Notes under the pieces: generated by a model
What the model was told of the DNA's origin: nothing
What the model saw: only the letters and a program-made list of their open reading frames with translations
Database searches by the model: none
Part shown: positions 58,711 through 64,000 of the stretch, piece by piece
Position numbering within the stretch: position 1 is the stretch's first letter
How the letters are laid out: each line of letters opens with the position of its first letter
Translations under genes and position numbers: made by a program
From: Stenogyne calaminthoides
Lineage: Eukaryota > Streptophyta > Magnoliopsida > Lamiales > Lamiaceae
Direction of reading: 5' to 3'
DNA length: 64,000 bases
Assembly (NCBI GenBank): GCA_037126765.1
Contig: JBBCBC010000009.1
Coordinates: 27,550,870 to 27,614,869 of the forward strand

Positions 58711-59148
58711 AGCGTGAGTAGCTTGGAGGGTGAAGGGAGTATATGTCGTTGATATTATATCCCGCCAACAAAGTCAAATATTCAAGATAAATTTAGCGAA
58801 AGTACTATTTTTTTGCTTAAGAATAGGTTTTCGGTAAAATTTGTTCATAATTTAAAATTTATATCACTATACTTATAAATTAATCATTTATATTTATCAA
58901 TTGATACTATTACATTTATAAATTGAAATTATAATATTAAATGATATATGTATTAGTTTATAAAAATAGTAATATTACTTTATAAGTGTAATGATATGAA
59001 TTTCATACTATGAACAAATTTTACATGGTAGAGTTTGTAATTTCTTAATATCAAGCCAATAAAATGTAGAGTCTCATTTTTTTTAGAATAATATGTGAGA
59101 ATAAAATATAAGGAAATGATAAGAGAAAGAGTACATAATAGAAATACC
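58711..59148 (+). repeat. 440-bp dispersed repeat, copy 2
   Basis: This is the direct-orientation partner of 56446-56887. The pair is similar enough to align by eye through the aataagccaataaaat-like end near 59050. It is non-coding. Confidence 0.8.
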
Positions 59149-59527
59149 AAAAAAAATGAGAATTGTTTAGGGGAATAATTGAGAGGGGGAGCAGTTGGAG
59201 GAAGATAGAGGGAGGGGGGGGGGATAGAGATAGGTCTTTTGGTGTCAGAAAATTCAGTATGAGAGTTGGAATAGATTCCACATGCGGAAAATTACGAATT
59301 ATGTCATCGAACTTTTGTGATAACCCCAAAACACACGCCCAACCCACCATCTCGTGAATCCCCTACTTCTAATTTCTCCTATAAGGCTATTCTCGTATTA
59401 TTATTATTATTTAAATCTACAACTAAGTTACTGCTAATTTCTCTTATATTCCTATTACTATTATTTAAATCTACAACTAAGTTTAATGTGTTGTGTGTAC
59501 ACTATTACTATTATTATTGTTCGTAAG
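59149..59527. repeat. Spacer with a short tandem duplication
   Basis: tattatttaaatctacaact occurs at about 59405 and again at about 59459, a two-unit tandem repeat of about 55-60 bp. Purine-rich sequence (ggaggggggggg) lies near 59210. No gene is seen. Confidence 0.6.
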
Positions 59528-59710
59528 TTCAATTTTTTTTGTCTCATCTAAAATTTCGAACTTATAGAGAGATGTAAAATTAATTAATTCAAACTCAGAA
59601 CGAGGGTGTGAGCCCGAAGACTCTGATACCATAAAAAAATTATGTCTAATTTAAAAGTATGAACTTGTAAAGAGACGTTGAATTAATTCGTTTATTTAAT
59701 TTCTCTAACA
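59528..59710 (-). mobile_element. TRIM, copy 2, internally deleted
   Basis: On the minus strand a TRIM LTR starts TGTTAGAGAAATTAAATAA at 59710. A primer-binding site tggtatcagagtc follows at 59631-59619, then the conserved ttcgggctcacacc. A second LTR-like segment is fused after a short interior. GTAAG flanks both sides (59523-59527 and 59711-59715). The polypurine tract is lost. Confidence 0.75.
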
Positions 59711-61994
59711 GTAAGAATTAACAATTTGTAAATAAAATGTTGATCTTAATAAACAATAATAATAGTGGTGCACGATAATTCGATGAACATGATCAACATA
59801 ATACCTTTTTTATTAAAAATTGTATGAGACGATTGTATAAATTAGACAGATCTTTTTTATATAATATATTGTGTCACTCGGTGATTTTTATGGCATCCAA
59901 TCCATCTGTATTTTAAAGGTATATATGATCAAAATATTTAAATGGAGGATCGTTTTATATACGTATGCGATTGTCTTATACAGAAATGTCTAAACATACA
60001 TTGACCATTTATTTTGAATGTATGTGTAAATATGCTAAAATAGTGTATTAATCTAGTATATATTATTATGGAGTTTAGATAACACAATTATTTTAAAAGA
60101 ACCTAGGAAAACAAAAGTAACATGAACTATTAATTTTCTTTTCCGAGTACGGATAAAAATCATAAAATGGTGATGATCGTGGGTATATTTTATGACTTAG
60201 GAAAAAATACGTGTGAACTAGAGTACAATGAACTCGATTTTTTTAGTATCATTGTTATGTATAAAAATTATCAATGTTATGTATAAAAACTATCATTGTT
60301 ATGCATAAAAAAACCACGGTTATAAACAGTAAAATTTTTAATACATAATAATAATAATAATAATTTTTATATATAACAATGATAGAGTTCATATATATAT
60401 ATATATATATACCTGGTTTACCATAGCGTTTATGACTTTTTGGTTTATAGTTTGGAAAAGGACTATTTTGATTGGATAATAATCTAGAGAACTTTTACTT
60501 ACGCTATATAAATAAGTCTAAAAATTGAATTATTGAATTATTTCATATTTCACTTAATATTGTCTATTAAAAGTTCATTTGAGCTCAATTGAACAACTTT
60601 GCTTTACCACAAAATAGAATTTAAAATTCAGTTTGAACTCAAATTCCACACGGGTAGAAGTAAAAAATCCAAACAAGTCGATTATTAATATATCATTAAT
60701 AAGCTAACAGTCGATCTTTAAAATTCAATAAGCAACTTAAATAATACTACAGTGAATTCCATTAAATTCATTTTTAACATTAGAGTGGGTCTTGTGATCA
60801 TTCAAATCCACCGCTCACTCATAGTACATAAACATGTAATTTGTTATATTGAAAAATACAATTTATTTACATTAAATTGTGCAATTATTTTTTTATATTA
60901 ATAGTTACACGATTCATATAAACAAATTGCATTTTTCAATATAACAAATTACAAGATTTTAAAATACGTTATTATTACACTGTTTGTCCTAGATGCATAT
61001 GAAGACTTATTCGTACCATTATAATTAATTAATTATAGCCAAGAATATAAATATGTCGACATTTTTTTACCCTGACTAAAGATTTCTCCTCAAGGGGATT
61101 CATTAGTAAGGAATATTGGAATAAAGTAAATTCTGGAGGGCTTATATGCAAAGTTTTGTCAGGGTCATTCCCTGTGCCTGTCAACTACCGAGACTCATTT
61201 CCCAAAAATATATTAGAAAAAAGAAAATCAGAAAGTGTTAAATAAAGCTCCGGCATTCTTTTCGGTTACCGTGTTTATAATTCCATTCCTCCAAACAAAC
61301 CTCTAATTCTTTCTTCATGTCAAATTATACCTTAAACAAATAACTCACTTCCAGAACCAAAGCACGTTACATGCATGATACTCTAATTAATTCTATTTAA
61401 TTGCATTACAATTATTCGAATTAGTTTAAGAGTTTGACATTTTCGTAGTGGAAAAAACATGTTTTCTATATACATAAATATGAAGAAAAAAATGTAAATT
61501 GTGAAATTTAAAATATAAAAAACTCACAATATAATAATAACATCATTGTGGTTGATTTAATTGTTTACCTTCCTTCGCATCTCCATTGGCCACACATTTT
61601 TTTTTAATAAAGATCAAATTTCATTAATTAAAGTACACAGGCTGGTTTTAAAAAAAAAAAGTACACAGGCTCAAATTCCGTAATTTACAAGTTACAAGAA
61701 TAACACCAGATGAGAACAAAGTTTGACAATATAAAAAAATATGAAGTTTTTTTTATAGTAAAAAACATTTACTTTTTAAAATATTTATTTAGAACTAGGA
61801 ATAAGAACATTCACGCATATCATTATATTATATATCATGCGAGTATTATTATAAATTTTATCAAAATTTGAAATTATTTTATTTGTAATAAGTTCATTCA
61901 TACACTATATGTGCGCTACTAATACATGATAATATTGAGTCCCACATTTTTTTTAAAACTCAGGATAACAGGAACATCAACCTATTTTGTGATA
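59711..61994. other. AT-rich spacer with microsatellites
   Basis: No gene is seen. (ATA)n lies at 60346-60363 and (AT)n at 60391-60411. tcattgttatgtataaaaa repeats two to three times near 60245-60310, with its complement near 60371. A hairpin at 60834-60955 is listed separately. 61200-61400 has no recognisable feature. Confidence 0.5.
60834..60955. repeat. Hairpin-forming inverted repeat
   Basis: tgtaatttgttatattgaa at 60835 onward pairs with its complement ending near 60953, about 32 of 35 positions, around a loop of about 50 bp. It may be a small MITE. No target duplication was identified. Confidence 0.65.
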
Positions 61995-62231
61995 TTCCCT
62001 CCGTCCATCAAAACTGTGCTCATTTCGTTTTGACATGTTGTACGGAAAGGTAAATTAAGTACGTTTATGGACACAATTTCTTTTATCTTCATCGTCCAAC
62101 AATCATTTAATTACTCAAGTTACAATTATACTTTACTCACAATCAATTATGTTATTCATAAATGGACTTAATTTACCTTTCCGTACAACATGTCAAAACA
62201 AAATGAACACAATTTTTGTGGACGGAGGGAG
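61995..62231. mobile_element. Stowaway-type MITE
   Basis: The ttccctccgtccatcaaaac left end and the complementary ...gtggacggagggag right end are flanked by TA (61993-61994 and 62232-62233). It is 237 bp. It shares its core with 35834-36072, and its terminal repeats remain nearly perfect, extending into tttgacatgttgtacggaaa. Confidence 0.9.
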
Positions 62232-62445
62232 TATGTTTTATTATATACGGAGTATATTTTTTCAGTAAATAATTTATCATGCAACTAATTCGCGTTACAA
62301 TTATTACTTTATAGTAAAACATTAGTATTTTTAATAAAATGATTTGTTTAAACACACAAAAAAAAGGGCAAATCATGCACTCCTATCATTTTGGATCATG
62401 TGCGTATTATTATAAACTTATCAAAATTTGAAGAGGCACGCATAT

Positions 62446-64000
62446 TGTTGGGGTTATACTGGAAAATATGCAACCTATTACTTGTAACCAAAAGTACACC
62501 ATTCACGACCTAGATGGAAATGAATAATCCATCGTGAAAGGTTGAAGTGTAAGACTCAGATTGACTTGTCTTGACCAAGAGATTACACTAGTGCATGACT
62601 AATGCACTGAATAGGACCTACAGGAGGACAAATTCTTCAGCACTGAACTAGGAAGAATTAGACTTCAGTGATTCGTTATTTCTTAATCTTCGTCCCTTGA
62701 ATAGGATCGCGTGTGGTTAGTAATTATTGCTTTGACTTATTACGGGTAGAGAATCAACGAGATTCAATACTTTATATCTTGGGCAATATTATTGGTCACA
62801 TGCGATTGCTAAGATTTAATACGAAGAATCGTGTGCAAGTACGCTTGTTCGATTTGCCCCCTTGGGAGGTTCATAAGTTTTATCATACCAAATCTTGCAA
62901 GTGGAACTAGTTTCCGGTATGGATAATAATGTTGAACCGTTCCTTAACCGAGGACAAAAGATATTAATTAATGGAAAACTATTTCAGTGGCTTGAATTAA
63001 TTAATGGGCTAGATAATCTTAAACACGGGAAATAATAACCGGGAGCCATATTAACAGTAATATGTGTTAAGATGAATAGTGCAATATTAATTATGTAGTG
63101 GGATTAATTAATATTTATGGGCTTGAATAATATTGTGGCTCAATATTGATAATTCAAGATCCATTGGAAGATCCAATCTTAATTCTCCTAAAGGCCCCTC
63201 AAGTAGCCCAAACATAAAGTCCAATAACTGAAAAAAGTGTTTAAAAATAAAATAATTTTTTGTTGCTATTTTTCCTAAAAATTCAAAAAATATGAATAAA
63301 ATTGGAGAAAGATTTTCTTTGAATTTTGATATGGAATGAAGATATGTATTCTTGGAATACAAGATTATCTCATTAAATTCAAGAAATCTCCCACTTGGTT
63401 ATTTATATGATGATTTTCGAAAGTTTTGAAAGAATAAGGGAAATAAAGATTGTCTTGATTTTTTTGAAAAGATATTATGGAAGATATGTATTCTTGCAAT
63501 ACAAGTATATCTCATAAATTCAAGAAGATCCAAATCTTGGAATCTCTATCCTTGTTTTTTCGAAAATAACCATAACAAGAGAAGGTGGAATTTTTATGGA
63601 ATATTTTAATTATGGAGAAAAGAATATATGAGATATATTCAAGATTTCTTGGAGATCAAGAAAAAGATTTTTCCTCCCTATTCCCTGATGAAAAATCGGC
63701 CACCACCTAATCTATAAATAGGGGATGATTTCTTCATCCCCAATACACAATTCCATGTGCTGGAAAAATTAGAAAATCCACAAAAGTGGTGCAACAAATA
63801 TTTTATTTTCCCTTTTGTTAATTGTTCGCGAGTTTTCTTCCACCGGATTGACGAGCAAGGGCTAGGGAATACTTGGGAAGACTTTTTGGTGTGTTCTTAT
63901 TAACCGAGTCCATTGCCATTCCAAGAAGGTTAGTTCACGTAAACCCGTAGCAATTCTGCATGCGTAGGATTTATGTGAACTGTTTATATGCATGATTTGT
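62446..64000 (+). repeat. Long LTR of the LTR#1/#2/C2 family, cut by the window end
   Basis: It begins TGTTGGGGTTATAC at 62446 and follows the C2 5' LTR along its whole visible length. That includes the TATA box tataaata at 63713-63720 and the downstream ggtgcaaca region. The family end CCCCAACA is not reached. It lacks about 100-150 bp at the start compared with C2 (aaataatttatttgat segment absent). Whether it is a solo LTR or a 5' LTR cannot be seen here. Confidence 0.85.

Overview
The window looks like repeat-dominated nuclear DNA of a flowering plant. It is AT-rich and has no bacterial-style gene packing. It contains several Ty1/copia LTR retrotransposons, Stowaway-type MITEs, a CACTA transposon, tRNA-derived SINEs and TRIM elements. 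The one recognisable cellular gene has the three-exon structure of the plant LITAF-domain (GILP-type) family. I cannot name the species.

Layout. 1-1.2 kb is AT-rich spacer. 1.2-3.6 kb is the 3' half of a minus-strand copia element running into a 500-N assembly gap (3584-4083). 4084-5235 is the LITAF gene on the minus strand, frameshifted and with a stop at its first zinc-binding Cys. 5.2-9.3 kb is low-copy DNA with at most a weakly supported small split gene. 9.3-35.0 kb is a four-level nest. An old plus-strand copia 3' end has its LTR (9943-10270 plus 33565-34987) split by a second LTR of the same family (10271-10960 plus 32633-33564). That LTR is split by a minus-strand copia (10967-32632), and the copia is split in its 5' leader by a Sirevirus-like copia (16591-30784) that carries a 3.7 kb extra region downstream of pol.

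35-38.7 kb is spacer with a MITE, a degenerate telomere-motif block, an inverted-repeat element and a SINE. 38690-54028 is a second nest. A plus-strand copia with exact 5-bp target duplication carries an LTR inserted in its 5' LTR. It also carries a non-autonomous CACTA element (47096-52011, TSD TGT) inserted in its RNase H region. Most of the CACTA is a 22-23 bp minisatellite that itself hosts a solo LTR (48165-49874, TSD CTTTC). The whole copia sits inside the left target duplication of a SINE (54034-54336). 54.3-62.4 kb is AT-rich DNA with MITEs, two TRIMs, a GC-rich solo LTR (57342-58374, TSD TAATT) and a duplicated 440-bp repeat. From 62446 to the end is another long LTR of the 9943-type family, cut by the window edge.

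Function. No intact protein-coding gene is present. All retrotransposon reading frames are broken. Many of the breaks share one signature: where a duplicate copy or a conserved protein motif predicts CTG or CAG, the sequence often has CG or CGAG. The signature is concentrated in the transposons, is weak in the low-copy DNA, and is absent from one sharply bounded patch (25.38-25.88 kb). I read it mainly as a sequencing or consensus artefact at methylated CHG sites, so many apparent pseudogene lesions should not be trusted until re-read.
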